This document shows positions 6,188 through 12,481 of a stretch of 16,700 nucleotides of DNA, in pieces. Below the pieces are notes generated by a model. The model was given only the letters and a program-made list of their open reading frames with translations. It had not been told where the DNA came from and searched no databases. Positions within the stretch are counted from its first letter, which is position 1, and every line of letters starts with the position of its first letter. Source of the stretch: Candidatus Heimdallarchaeota archaeon (GTDB taxonomy: Archaea > Asgardarchaeota > Heimdallarchaeia > Heimdallarchaeales > Heimdallarchaeaceae); NCBI GenBank assembly GCA_016839875.1, contig JAEOTK010000233.1:1-16700 (forward strand), written 5' to 3'. Position numbers and translations under genes: made by a program.

Positions 6188-6442
6188 TTACCTCAGTAAT
6201 TTATCCAACAATGTCTCTATATGATCAACATTGGTTAACATGATTTTTCCTGTTCTATAAAACGATATCTTCGTTTCTCCAAACTGAAATTTCTCAATCA
6301 TGTTCCCAATTTTTTGTATGAGTAGACTCTTAGTACTGATTTTATCATACACTTCGTCAATGTTATCCCACTTGAGCATAACTACATAACTTCTGTCTTT
6401 TGTACAACTTTCTACAACTGAACTTATGTACTTCTGATGCAA
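6188..6442 (-). CDS. Small alpha/beta protein, first gene of the desulfurase operon (unknown)
   Basis: The product has 84 residues with a strand (SYVVMLKW, 18-25), a helix around residues 28-50 and an exposed strand pair (TKISFYRTGKIMLTNV, 57-72) followed by a helix to the C-terminus. The ISFYRTGKIM pattern recalls TBP-fold domains such as the N-terminal domain of RNase HIII, but this is only a shape resemblance. No other in-frame ATG, GTG or TTG occurs upstream before the stop. The TTG at 6442 has a GGTG Shine-Dalgarno site with an 8-base spacer, and TATA box 6478-6490 gives a short leader, so TTG is accepted as start. Its stop lies 4 bases before the desulfurase ATG, which ties it to the sulfur-transfer genes. 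Function unknown. Confidence 0.65.
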   Translation of the reverse strand: MHQKYISSVVESCTKDRSYVVMLKWDNIDEVYDKISTKSLLIQKIGNMIEKFQFGETKISFYRTGKIMLTNVDHIETLLDKLLR

Positions 6443-6477
6443 GTAAGGAACACCAACTACATAACTACAACTTAATG

Positions 6478-6490
6478 AATTTATTTAACC
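6478..6490 (-). promoter_or_regulatory. TATA box of the three-gene desulfurase operon
   Basis: GGTTAAATAAATT on the minus strand. Expected transcription start is near 6458, giving a leader of about 16 bases with the GGTG ribosome binding site before the TTG start at 6442. Confidence 0.5.
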
Positions 6491-6510
6491 TTTGTTTCAT
6501 ACAAAAAATC

Positions 6511-6993
6511 TTATTTCTCCTTTAGTGATTTCTTACAACTGTCACACAAAGAAGTTGGCTTTTTCAAAGCATCCGAAAGAGATGATGAATATTGCATTAC
6601 ACAATTGTTATAGCAATGCCCTAAGCCAAGGACATGTCCGCATTCGTGAATGCTTTCTTTTATCTTCATTTCGATGTTATTTAATCGATAGAAGGATACA
6701 ATTGCACCATAGTATTTTGATGCTAAACCAAAAACAAAATTCATCAGTGGAACAAATATATCATCTTCAATTATCCAGAAGAAGAATGTAAATTTTGATT
6801 CATCAATTAGATTATTCAATAGTTTCTGTCCATCATATTGTTTCCTAGTTTCATCAAAAGCGAAGGGTGCAAGCTCATGTTCCCTAATTTCCCTGATAGA
6901 TATCTGATATACTTCTGTCAAGGTTTCAGCGATTAAATTCACTTCTCCTTCACTTATTTTGGAATCATACAGAAGAAGAAGGGATTGATTCAT
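6511..6993 (-). CDS. amzA: Archaemetzincin (zinc metalloprotease)
   Basis: The 160-residue protein has the archaemetzincin active-site signature HECGHVLGLGH (115-125), with zinc-binding His residues and the catalytic Glu. A four-cysteine structural zinc site follows: C126, C130 and a final CxxC at 147-150, with the Met-turn Met at 132. The size is close to the archaeal family. As remembered, the family motif is HExxHxxGx3Cx4CxMx17CxxC. Here C126 and C130 are separated by three residues rather than four, and the Met and the last CxxC by 16 rather than 17. The protein is cytoplasmic (no signal peptide). GTGATA with a 4-base spacer precedes the ATG. Archaemetzincins are thought to be aminopeptidase-like; the physiological substrate is not known. 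Confidence 0.92.
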   Translation of the reverse strand: MNQSLLLLYDSKISEGEVNLIAETLTEVYQISIREIREHELAPFAFDETRKQYDGQKLLNNLIDESKFTFFFWIIEDDIFVPLMNFVFGLASKYYGAIVSFYRLNNIEMKIKESIHECGHVLGLGHCYNNCVMQYSSSLSDALKKPTSLCDSCKKSLKEK

Positions 6994-7086
6994 ATTATCA
7001 CATTCTTAGATAATAGTATGTTCATTCAGTAATAATTGCTTTTCGCTTACTAAATTATTTTCAATCTGTCCCACTTTTTCTTTGAC

Positions 7087-7095
7087 GTTTAAAAT
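7087..7095 (+). promoter_or_regulatory. TATA box of the small winged-helix-like gene
   Basis: GTTTAAAAT is centred about 40 bases before the ATG at 7131, predicting a start near 7117. The in-frame TTG at 7098 lies upstream of that start point, which is why the ATG was preferred. Confidence 0.45.
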
Positions 7096-7130
7096 GGTTG
7101 TTTGAACATACTCAGATTAGCGAAAGTAAT

Positions 7131-7496
7131 ATGACGAAAATGTGGGGCGATACTAACGAGCTTAGTAATTTTACAAAAAGGAATTTGGAAGAGCATCTGG
7201 AAAATCTTCTCAAAAAACAAAAAACAGTTAATTTTAAAGAACTCATAAAAGAATTCTGGCAACCTTACTACTTATTAACACATTTTATGAGAATCAAAGT
7301 CCTTCTTAAGGAACTAGAAATGGAAGGTAAGATTGTCATGGATGAAGAAGAAAACATCTCTATGACACGTTTATCATCATTCGATCTAATTGGTTTTAAT
7401 GAAGTCTCTATTTGGGATCTTGAACATAAACAAAAAGAGATAGAGGAGAAAAAAGAGATAATGAGAAGATATCAAACAATTAATTATTTTGCTTGA
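7131..7496 (+). CDS. Small putative winged-helix protein
   Basis: With the ATG at 7131 the product has 121 residues; the longer reading from TTG 7098 would begin before the expected transcription start. Residues about 15-80 look like a winged helix. There are two amphipathic helices (NLEEHLENLLKKQ and NFKELIKEFWQ), a longer recognition-type helix ending LLKELEMEGKIV and then the wing DEEENISM. The remainder is a short linker and a charged helix (HKQKEIEEKKEIMRR) that could dimerise. The pattern suits a small DNA-binding regulator, but no named family is recognised. It is transcribed away from the archaemetzincin gene across a 137-base shared upstream region and converges on the GH1 gene, with 6 bases between the stop codons. 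Confidence 0.65.
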   Translation: MTKMWGDTNELSNFTKRNLEEHLENLLKKQKTVNFKELIKEFWQPYYLLTHFMRIKVLLKELEMEGKIVMDEEENISMTRLSSFDLIGFNEVSIWDLEHKQKEIEEKKEIMRRYQTINYFA

Positions 7497-7502
7497 ATAA
7501 GA

Positions 7503-8792
7503 TCAAAGGTTGATTTTGTGTTGGTCTAAGAGTTCTTTAGGAATTTTGTTTTGTCTTGCGATTATTTCATACATTTTAGCAGAATCTTTTACCTTCCTCT
7601 CTTGCGTTTCATAATCTATTCCGATTAACCCAAATCGAGGTGCAAAACCATACGCCCACTCCCAGTTGTCAATTGAAGACCAGTAAAAGTAACCACGAAC
7701 ATCTACTCCTTTCTTGATAGCACTATTGACTTCTAGTAATTGTCTAACGATATATTCTTGTCTCCACTCATCATCCAATGTACCAATTCCACTCTCCGTT
7801 ACATATATTGGTTTTTTCAGCTCTTCATGAGTACGAATCAATGCATGAAGAAGACCCTTGTGATATGGCCCCCATCCCATTTGAGTTACTCTCTTAGCAT
7901 TGGGAAGAGCCATAGAGAGATCCACAGGAAAACCAAATTTGAAAATAAACCTAGCAGCATTATAGTAATTTACTCCTATAAAATCAGAAGTATCTTTGAG
8001 CCAATCTTTTTTTGCAAAAGGAATGAATGGAACTTTACCTGTTTTTAACATGTTCAATGATACTTGAGTGAATATTCGATCTGCTATAGAAGCAAAGTAC
8101 TTCTTCCAAAATCTTCCTTCATACTTCTGAATGAAGTACGGATAATTTTTCACTATACCAACAGAACTGTTTGGATTAAATTCTTTTATTTTTTGATAAG
8201 CAATTGCATGAGCTTTCAAGATATTTCTAGTTACTTTAAGAAATGCATAGAAAGAACCTTTCTTGGGTGGAAATTCCCCATAGAGATAACTCCCAGCTGC
8301 ATAAACATTAGGTTCGTTGATAGTATTCCAGAATTCAACTTCAGGAAAGTTTTTTGCTAAAACTTCACAGTAATAGGAGAAATGTTTGAGATTTTTAGTT
8401 TTGAGAAAACCTCCTTTTTTCTCAAACCATAAAGGAATTGTAAAATGATGAATATTTACAAAACCTGTTAGATTATTTTTCTTTAAAGATTCAAACACCT
8501 TGTGATAGTGTTCAATTTCATCTTCATCAACTTTGCTTTCTTCAGGAACTATTCTGCTCCATTCTACTCCTGTTCTATGAGCATTATGTCCAAGACTGCT
8601 TAACAGTTTATGATCGGCTTCAAATCGATTGTAATGATCACATGCTAATCCAGATCTTTCTCCAGTTCTTATGTTACCAGGTTTCTTCTCAAATTCCCAC
8701 CAATCACAATTGTCATTCATTCCTTCAGTTTGATAGGCAGATTGAGCAGTACCCCATAGAAAATCAGCAGGAAACTTAATTTCGTGACTCAT
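7503..8792 (-). CDS. Glycoside hydrolase family 1 beta-glycosidase
   Basis: The 429-residue enzyme belongs to family GH1. The N-terminal signature FPADFLWGTAQSAYQTEG (7-24), CDHYNRFEAD (51-60), the acid/base Glu in TINEP (E160), the nucleophile in YVTESG (E333) and the late W-SSIDNWEWAYGF plus RFGLIGIDY (371-394) are all in place. It should cleave beta-linked glucose, galactose or mannose from oligosaccharides or glycosides by a retaining mechanism. No signal peptide is present, so it works in the cytoplasm on imported or internal substrates. The nucleophile motif reads TESG where TENG is most common. The length is slightly short for the family (about 440-480). A TATA box at 8813-8824 predicts a leaderless message beginning at the ATG. 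A divergent glycosyltransferase gene lies next to it. Confidence 0.95.
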   Translation of the reverse strand: MSHEIKFPADFLWGTAQSAYQTEGMNDNCDWWEFEKKPGNIRTGERSGLACDHYNRFEADHKLLSSLGHNAHRTGVEWSRIVPEESKVDEDEIEHYHKVFESLKKNNLTGFVNIHHFTIPLWFEKKGGFLKTKNLKHFSYYCEVLAKNFPEVEFWNTINEPNVYAAGSYLYGEFPPKKGSFYAFLKVTRNILKAHAIAYQKIKEFNPNSSVGIVKNYPYFIQKYEGRFWKKYFASIADRIFTQVSLNMLKTGKVPFIPFAKKDWLKDTSDFIGVNYYNAARFIFKFGFPVDLSMALPNAKRVTQMGWGPYHKGLLHALIRTHEELKKPIYVTESGIGTLDDEWRQEYIVRQLLEVNSAIKKGVDVRGYFYWSSIDNWEWAYGFAPRFGLIGIDYETQERKVKDSAKMYEIIARQNKIPKELLDQHKINL

Positions 8793-8812
8793 TAAATTGA
8801 GCTCTTAAGTCG

Positions 8813-8824
8813 ATTTATAAATTT
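8813..8824 (-). promoter_or_regulatory. TATA box of the GH1 gene
   Basis: ATTTATAAATTT is nearly palindromic and centred 26 bases before the ATG at 8792, exactly the spacing for a leaderless archaeal message. Confidence 0.65.
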
Positions 8825-8864
8825 GTAGTAAAAAAGATTGGTCTATACTGATAATTCAAAAGTT

Positions 8865-8873
8865 TGATAAATA
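8865..8873 (+). promoter_or_regulatory. TATA box of the glycosyltransferase gene
   Basis: TGATAAATA is centred about 25 bases before the ATG at 8894, predicting a leaderless transcript. The in-frame TTG at 8864 lies inside this box and is therefore an unlikely start. Confidence 0.5.
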
Positions 8874-8893
8874 GGGATTTTAAGTGTCGTTTA

Positions 8894-10054
8894 ATGAGTA
8901 AGGAAAATTGGAATATCTTAATGGTAGTTTTAAGTACAGTAGCACCAGATGTACGTGTTGAAAAAGAAGCAAGATATTTGGTCAATGAAGGACATAAAGT
9001 AACTATTATAGCAACAAATCCTCTGGGGAATTTGCCTGAAGAGGAAGAGAGAGATGGATATATCATCTTACGAGTTCCAATAAAGAAGAAACTGTTTTTC
9101 AAATACTTTGAATTTTGGAAACAAGTCAGAAGAATCGTAAGCGACAAGCAATATGATATCATACATCTACATGATCTCAATGTTCTCCCACTTGCATCCA
9201 AGCTCTCGAAAAACAGTAAAATACTGATATATGACAGCCATGAAAATTTTCCAGAACAGATGTCGGAAACTTTTGGTTTTCCAGCATTATGGGTGTATAC
9301 TCTAGTGGAGAAATATTACATTAGAAAAGTGCATGGAATTATAACAGCAGCTACAACTGTAACAAATACTCTTCAGAGAAAATACAAAAAGGAGAGTATC
9401 TGGGTATCTAATTATCCTTCTCACATTGATGTAAATAAAGCTCATGAACTTAAGATAACAGATGAATTTACTAAAACTAAGAAATTCAGAATTGCTCATT
9501 TTGGAGTTATGTATAGCAATCTTGGCTATTACCAAACTGTTGAAGCTGTTGAAGAATTAAAGAACAAAATGAAACCTTCCGAAATTGAATTCCTAGTTAT
9601 TGGATCAGGACCAGCTCTCGAACCAATGAAGCAGATGATAGAGGATAAAAACTTAACAGAATATTTCAAAGTTACTGGCTGGATGAACTACATTGATGCT
9701 CTTTCTATTCTTAGAACATGTGATATTGGATTGATTTTACTCCAACCAGGCAAGAACAATTATCTTCGAATGCCTAATAGGTTGTATGATTATTGTTCGG
9801 CAGGAGTTCCTTTCATTGGCTCAGATTTTGAAGGACTACAGAGAGCGATAAAGGAGGCAGGAGATATAGGACTTCTAATAGATGCTACTTCGTCTGAGAC
9901 AATCACAAAGTCTATTCTATCGCTTTGTAAAAATCAAGCAGAACTAAGTAAAATGAAAGATGCAGCAAAACAGAGTTATCTAACAAAGTTTAATTGGGAA
10001 GCAGAAGCATCAAAAATAGTTGAAAAATACAAGGAAACCTTTCAGAATTTATGA
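8894..10054 (+). CDS. Glycosyltransferase, GT4 family (GT-B fold)
   Basis: With the ATG at 8894 the product has 386 residues. The N-terminal Rossmann half contains VAPDVRVEKEARYL (16-29), GHKVTIIAT (33-41), IIHLHDLNVLPLA (89-101) and IYDSHENFPEQ (112-122). The C-terminal nucleotide-sugar half contains LVIGSGP (234-240), FKVTGWM (258-264) and MPNRLYDYCSAGVPFIGSD (293-311), the usual donor-binding region, where Asp and Tyr stand in for the more common Glu-rich EX7E motif. Such enzymes transfer a sugar from a nucleotide donor to a glycan or lipid carrier at the cytoplasmic face of the membrane. The acceptor cannot be predicted and no other cell-surface glycan genes are adjacent. The gene converges on the regulator at 10056 with a single base between stops. 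Confidence 0.92.
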   Translation: MSKENWNILMVVLSTVAPDVRVEKEARYLVNEGHKVTIIATNPLGNLPEEEERDGYIILRVPIKKKLFFKYFEFWKQVRRIVSDKQYDIIHLHDLNVLPLASKLSKNSKILIYDSHENFPEQMSETFGFPALWVYTLVEKYYIRKVHGIITAATTVTNTLQRKYKKESIWVSNYPSHIDVNKAHELKITDEFTKTKKFRIAHFGVMYSNLGYYQTVEAVEELKNKMKPSEIEFLVIGSGPALEPMKQMIEDKNLTEYFKVTGWMNYIDALSILRTCDIGLILLQPGKNNYLRMPNRLYDYCSAGVPFIGSDFEGLQRAIKEAGDIGLLIDATSSETITKSILSLCKNQAELSKMKDAAKQSYLTKFNWEAEASKIVEKYKETFQNL

Positions 10055-10055
10055 G

Positions 10056-10910
10056 TTAGAATCTTCTAATAACATTGTAAATTTGTTCTTCTACTAGAGT
10101 AGCTTTTTCTGCCACTTCAGAGATATCCACTACATCTTCGAAGAATTTGTTAAGAATATTTCTGATTTTATCTATACCATAAACCAAGTCAGAATATTCA
10201 GCTGGATATCCTAGCGCTACAATGCAGAAATCATTCCCACTGAATCTGGGATCCTTTTGGTTTTTATCTCTGACTACATAGAGAAAACTAGTAGCATTGT
10301 ATTGCTTCATTTTAGGAATTTTAACAGGACCAGTAATTGTAGAACCTGTTTCAATCATAGTAGATTCACCCATCCCGAAAAGAGTAAATAACAGAACTCC
10401 TAAAGATAAGATTACAGTCTCCTTAATACTCTCATATTCATGAGGTACTTTGTTGATATAGATTGGTTCAGTACCAGACTCACCAAAACGGTAAAAGGAA
10501 ACAAAGATTTTATCTAAATCATATTTAGATTCTACTTTTGTTACTTTATCAATAACACCTGGAATCTGATTGAAGAATCTACCTCGTTTTACTATATAGT
10601 CAGAAGCTCCCATTTTCATTGCATTAACAGCTACTTCTTCTGAACCTTGACCTGTTATGATAAGTACAGGTATTTCAGTAATTTGTCGTATTTCTTCAAG
10701 AATTTCTAATCCTGTAGAGTTAACTAACAAATAGTCTAGAAGAATAACATCAATATCATATTTTAGATCTAAAAGAGTTTGGAGAGTCTCTTCTTTTGTT
10801 TTTGTTATATAGACTTCTGCATCTGAATATGTTTTGAGAATATTAATTTTGATGAGGAAAGCTATATCTGTATCATCCTCACATAGCAATACTCTCATAG
10901 GTTTCGTCAT
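10056..10910 (-). CDS. Response regulator with receiver domain and unknown alpha/beta output domain
   Basis: The 284-residue protein has a complete receiver domain (about 5-122): C10-E11-D12-D13 acidic pocket, phospho-acceptor D59 (VILLDY), switch Thr T86 (LIITG) and Lys K108 (YIVKRG). The second half (about 131-284) is no known DNA-binding output. It is a compact alpha/beta domain: strand DKIFVSFYRFG, a long hydrophobic helix (ETVILSLGVLLFTLFGMG), strands TSFLYVVRD and FCIVALGYP and two C-terminal helices. The strand-helix-strand-strand-helix order recalls longin/roadblock-like sensor modules, which is only a suggestion. The hydrophobic helix is not a clear membrane segment. GGAG with an 8-base spacer precedes the ATG. 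The histidine kinase partner is not in this window. Confidence 0.88.
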   Translation of the reverse strand: MTKPMRVLLCEDDTDIAFLIKINILKTYSDAEVYITKTKEETLQTLLDLKYDIDVILLDYLLVNSTGLEILEEIRQITEIPVLIITGQGSEEVAVNAMKMGASDYIVKRGRFFNQIPGVIDKVTKVESKYDLDKIFVSFYRFGESGTEPIYINKVPHEYESIKETVILSLGVLLFTLFGMGESTMIETGSTITGPVKIPKMKQYNATSFLYVVRDKNQKDPRFSGNDFCIVALGYPAEYSDLVYGIDKIRNILNKFFEDVVDISEVAEKATLVEEQIYNVIRRF

Positions 10911-10969
10911 GCAGATAACTCCATATTTATGATTCGCTTAGGTTTATATTATTCTTACCATTAAGGAAA

Positions 10970-11797
10970 CTAGTCAATAAGTCCATCTTCTCTGAGCGAT
11001 TCTAAAATTTCAGATATCTCAGATTCCAATTTATCTATTTGCTCATCCTTTCCTTTCTTTGTCTTTTTGTCTCTTAATCTCTCTTCTATAATTTCCTTAA
11101 GTTCACTTTTGTCTAGTGTTGTGGTTTCACTTTCTACTTCAGTAGGTGTTGCAGCTTCTAGTTCATCTAATCCTAACTCTTGAAGTAATCTTGATTCCTC
11201 AGTAGTTCTTTGTGAAACTGGTGTAGAAGCATATTGATCTAAAGTTTTTTGAGATGGAGCTGGTATTCTTTCTTGACGATATAATGTATTATGAAGACTT
11301 TGAATATGAACCCCTAAGTTTCTTTGATCATGTGTAGTAAAATCACAATGAGGGCATCTAAGTAGTGAGATGTAGTCATCAGAAGCTAGTGGAGTATCAA
11401 AATTTGCAGAGATGTACCATATCAATGAAATTCGAACTGCTTTAGAAGTAGACCAGCCTGTTTTTTCTTTTATTATTGAAAGACACTCTTCGCTAAGTGG
11501 ATCTTTCAATCTGAAAGAAAGCTTCGAATCTTTGTTCTTCTTTGATTCTTCTTCGAATCTTTGCATAAGCAGAATTTCAAGTTTGATATAATCATTCATC
11601 TCTTCAACAATATTTATCCCTGAAGTGATTTTTCTTAATCTAGATGCTAAATCACCTAAGGACATAGTGATTAATTTACTAGCTCCTCCAAATTTCTGCG
11701 ATTGATTAAGAACCCCTTGTTTGAAATTTGAGGGAACATTTATTGTATAAACATTTGATGTTCTATTTCCAGGTTTCGACGGTGAGATTTTAAACAC
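10970..11797 (-). CDS. Ribbon-helix-helix plus C2H2 zinc-finger protein (putative DNA-binding regulator)
   Basis: The 275-residue protein has three parts. Residues about 92-130 (KLSFRL, then EECLSIIKEKTGWSTSKAVRISLIWYI) match the strand-helix-helix pattern of ribbon-helix-helix repressors. Residues 148-169 form a C2H2 finger (C148, C151, H164, H169; CPHC, 12 residues, H, 4 residues, H). Residues about 229-275 are a charged coiled coil. An earlier strand-helix region (VYTINVPSNFKQGVL, 16-30) may be a second, degenerate RHH unit. The start is a GTG at 11797 (CAC on the + strand); the next Met is residue 45, and a TATA box at 11819-11830 lies exactly at leaderless distance. The domain mix suggests DNA binding by dimers, but targets are unknown. 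Confidence 0.82.
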   Translation of the reverse strand: MFKISPSKPGNRTSNVYTINVPSNFKQGVLNQSQKFGGASKLITMSLGDLASRLRKITSGINIVEEMNDYIKLEILLMQRFEEESKKNKDSKLSFRLKDPLSEECLSIIKEKTGWSTSKAVRISLIWYISANFDTPLASDDYISLLRCPHCDFTTHDQRNLGVHIQSLHNTLYRQERIPAPSQKTLDQYASTPVSQRTTEESRLLQELGLDELEAATPTEVESETTTLDKSELKEIIEERLRDKKTKKGKDEQIDKLESEISEILESLREDGLID

Positions 11798-11818
11798 CAG
11801 TCGTATTATTTCTGTATT

Positions 11819-11830
11819 ATTATTTAATCT
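11819..11830 (-). promoter_or_regulatory. TATA box of the RHH/zinc-finger gene
   Basis: AGATTAAATAAT on the minus strand is centred 26 bases before the GTG start codon at 11797, which supports both the leaderless transcript and the choice of GTG. Confidence 0.55.
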
Positions 11831-11886
11831 TTACGCATCGTCTAAATAAAATAAGTAAAAACAGAATAGTTCTCCTATCAAAATGC

Positions 11887-11895
11887 ATATTATAG
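11887..11895 (+). promoter_or_regulatory. TATA box upstream of the C/D-box-like RNA
   Basis: ATATTATAG with A-rich sequence before it is centred about 24-26 bases before the first base of the closing stem at 11915. This predicts a plus-strand transcript starting near 11915-11917, where no coding gene begins. Confidence 0.5.
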
Positions 11896-11914
11896 ACCAA
11901 TTTTAGAACATATT

Positions 11915-11982
11915 GAGAGTTGATGATGACCATGCACTACTTTGCTAAGTAATGCAAGAAAAAACGGGGATCTGAAACTCTC
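11915..11982 (+). ncRNA. C/D-box-like small RNA (kink-turn, closing stem, internal hairpin)
   Basis: GAGAGTT (11915-11921) pairs perfectly with AACTCTC (11976-11982). Just inside lie a consensus C box ATGATGA (11923-11929, RUGAUGA) and a D box CTGA (11972-11975) directly followed by the 3' stem. One unpaired G plus AT before the GA of the C box gives the three-base bulge of a kink-turn, the site bound by L7Ae. Inside, 11933-11942 and 11947-11956 form a 10-base hairpin with one C-A mismatch and a TGCT loop. Alternatively CTAA (11945-11948) and GTAATGC (11949-11955) could be poor D' and C' boxes. The guide before box D would be around AAAAAACGGGGAT (11959-11971). A TATA box lies upstream and pyrimidine-rich sequence follows. 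Such RNAs guide 2'-O-methylation of rRNA or tRNA; the target here is not determined. Confidence 0.68.
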
Positions 11983-12004
11983 TCCATTCTCATTTCCTGT
12001 TTTG
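11983..12004 (+). terminator. Pyrimidine-rich tail after the small RNA
   Basis: The plus strand after the closing stem is rich in T and C, with TTTT at 11999-12003, as seen at archaeal small-RNA ends. It abuts the 3' end of the OsmC-like gene on the other strand. Confidence 0.35.
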
Positions 12005-12445
12005 TTAAAGCACCTCTACATTAATAGGTATGCCCGATTCAACGCTACCTGAAACAATGCAGAAGTTCTTGAAAATCTCGATACATCTAAGGAAGTTTAC
12101 ATTCTCCTTTTCTTCTACAGTTGGCTGGAGATTAACATTGATTTCTGTAATTCGCCAAAATCCATCTTCATTTCTCTGACGTTTGAAGCTGACTTTTGTT
12201 TTTAAATCATCCAAAGTAACTTGTTTCTTAGAAAGACAGAAAGTCAAAGATGCAGACAGACAGTATCCAACAGCCGATGCTAACAACATAGAAGCTGATG
12301 GCCCAACGCCTTCTCCACCAGGAACTTCTTCTGATTCATCCATAAGCAAATTCTCCATTGATTCTTTCCCAAAATCGACTTCAAATTTGTAATTGTTAAT
12401 CTGTGCAATATTTATCTCATATTCAAAGAATTGATTCACAGTCAT
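12005..12445 (-). CDS. OsmC/Ohr-like family protein
   Basis: The 146-residue protein fits the OsmC/Ohr superfamily. The N-terminal strands end in GEGVGPSASMLLASAVGYCLSASL (44-67), which carries the first redox Cys (C62). The second half has a CIEIFKNFCIVSGSV segment (121-135) with C129 in the position of the second redox Cys. Extra cysteines occur at 70 and 121. Family members detoxify organic hydroperoxides by a Cys-pair mechanism or have less defined redox roles; here the exact subfamily is open. A TATA box at 12468-12475 is centred about 26 bases before the ATG, in the 36-base gap after the coiled-coil gene, so the gene has its own leaderless promoter. Confidence 0.87.
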   Translation of the reverse strand: MTVNQFFEYEINIAQINNYKFEVDFGKESMENLLMDESEEVPGGEGVGPSASMLLASAVGYCLSASLTFCLSKKQVTLDDLKTKVSFKRQRNEDGFWRITEINVNLQPTVEEKENVNFLRCIEIFKNFCIVSGSVESGIPINVEVL

Positions 12446-12465
12446 ATTGTTTGCTTAAAAATAGA

Positions 12466-12475
12466 GATTATATTT
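12466..12475 (-). promoter_or_regulatory. TATA box of the OsmC-like gene
   Basis: AAATATAATC on the minus strand, centred about 26 bases before the ATG at 12445. It lies wholly within the short gap after the upstream stop codon. Confidence 0.5.
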
Positions 12476-12481
12476 GTTGTG

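Noticed and set aside
7098..7130. TTG start extending the winged-helix-like protein by 11 residues
   Set aside because: The TATA box at 7087-7095 would start transcription near 7117, after this TTG.
8864..8893. TTG start extending the glycosyltransferase by 10 residues
   Set aside because: The TTG lies inside the TATA box, and the ATG at 8894 is at leaderless distance and begins the conserved fold.
8815..9201. 128-codon minus-strand frame over the glycosyltransferase start
   Set aside because: It is a shadow of the GT4 gene with no recognisable domain.
7503..10054. GH1 and GT4 genes as a dedicated glycan biosynthesis island
   Set aside because: Only two genes are involved, they are divergent, and no transporter, sugar-nucleotide or surface-protein gene is adjacent.
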